Of a stretch of DNA of 6,180 bases, positions 6,121-6,180 are shown piece by piece (within the stretch, counting starts at the first letter, position 1; each line of letters begins with the position of its first letter). This DNA is from DATJUF01 sp035524095 (lineage in GTDB: Bacteria > Desulfobacterota > Binatia > Binatales > Binataceae). The notes beneath the pieces were generated by a model, which made no database searches, had not been told where the DNA came from, and saw nothing but the letters and a program-made list of their open reading frames with translations. The stretch covers positions 1 to 6,180 of the forward strand of contig DATKPK010000042.1 in the NCBI GenBank assembly GCA_035524095.1, given 5' to 3'. The position numbers and the translations under genes were made by a program.

Positions 6121-6180
6121 CCCCATCGTCTTCCAGTGAAATATCTTTTTCATCCCCGAATCCTGGGTACCACTAGGTCG

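Noticed and set aside
5965..6153. Minus-strand ORF of 62 codons overlapping the end of acr3
   Set aside because: It overlaps acr3 and the possible terminator and looks like chance; no family is recognisable.

Overview
This window is a compact arsenic-resistance locus from what is probably a Gram-negative soil, sediment or water bacterium. The base composition is moderate, the Shine-Dalgarno sequences are ordinary, the start codons are mixed (ATG, GTG, TTG), and the locus includes a secreted phosphate-binding protein. An ArsR-ArsC fusion next to Acr3 would fit Acidobacteriota, Verrucomicrobiota or similar lineages, but no marker gene is present and the taxonomy is only a guess.

Layout: two divergent transcription units leave a 159-bp control region (4797-4955). 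Rightward lies acr3 (4956-6026), an arsenite efflux permease, followed by a weak terminator-like hairpin. Leftward lies a tightly spaced unit: a fused ArsR repressor-ArsC arsenate reductase (4796-3969), an ArsJ-associated glyceraldehyde-3-phosphate dehydrogenase (3941-2904), the MFS exporter arsJ (2900-1653), a pstS-like periplasmic phosphate-binding protein (1555-317) and possibly a 65-codon hypothetical ORF (289-92). Nothing could be assigned to bases 1-91 or 6121-6180.

How the genes fit together: the locus encodes two parallel ways to remove arsenate. In the first, the ArsC half reduces arsenate to arsenite and Acr3 exports it. In the second, the dehydrogenase forms the unstable 1-arseno-3-phosphoglycerate and ArsJ exports it without any reduction. 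The PstS-like protein may support phosphate capture when arsenate competes, though no PstC, PstA or PstB partner is in view. The repressor half of the fusion probably controls both directions from a near-palindrome that lies against its own start codon.

The most unusual points are these: the dehydrogenase and arsJ lie in one reading frame separated by a single TAG codon; the ArsR half keeps a Cys-Cys pair but lacks the third cysteine of related repressors; the arsRC promoter may give a leaderless mRNA; and an apparently orphan pstS carries a tail of about 60 residues.
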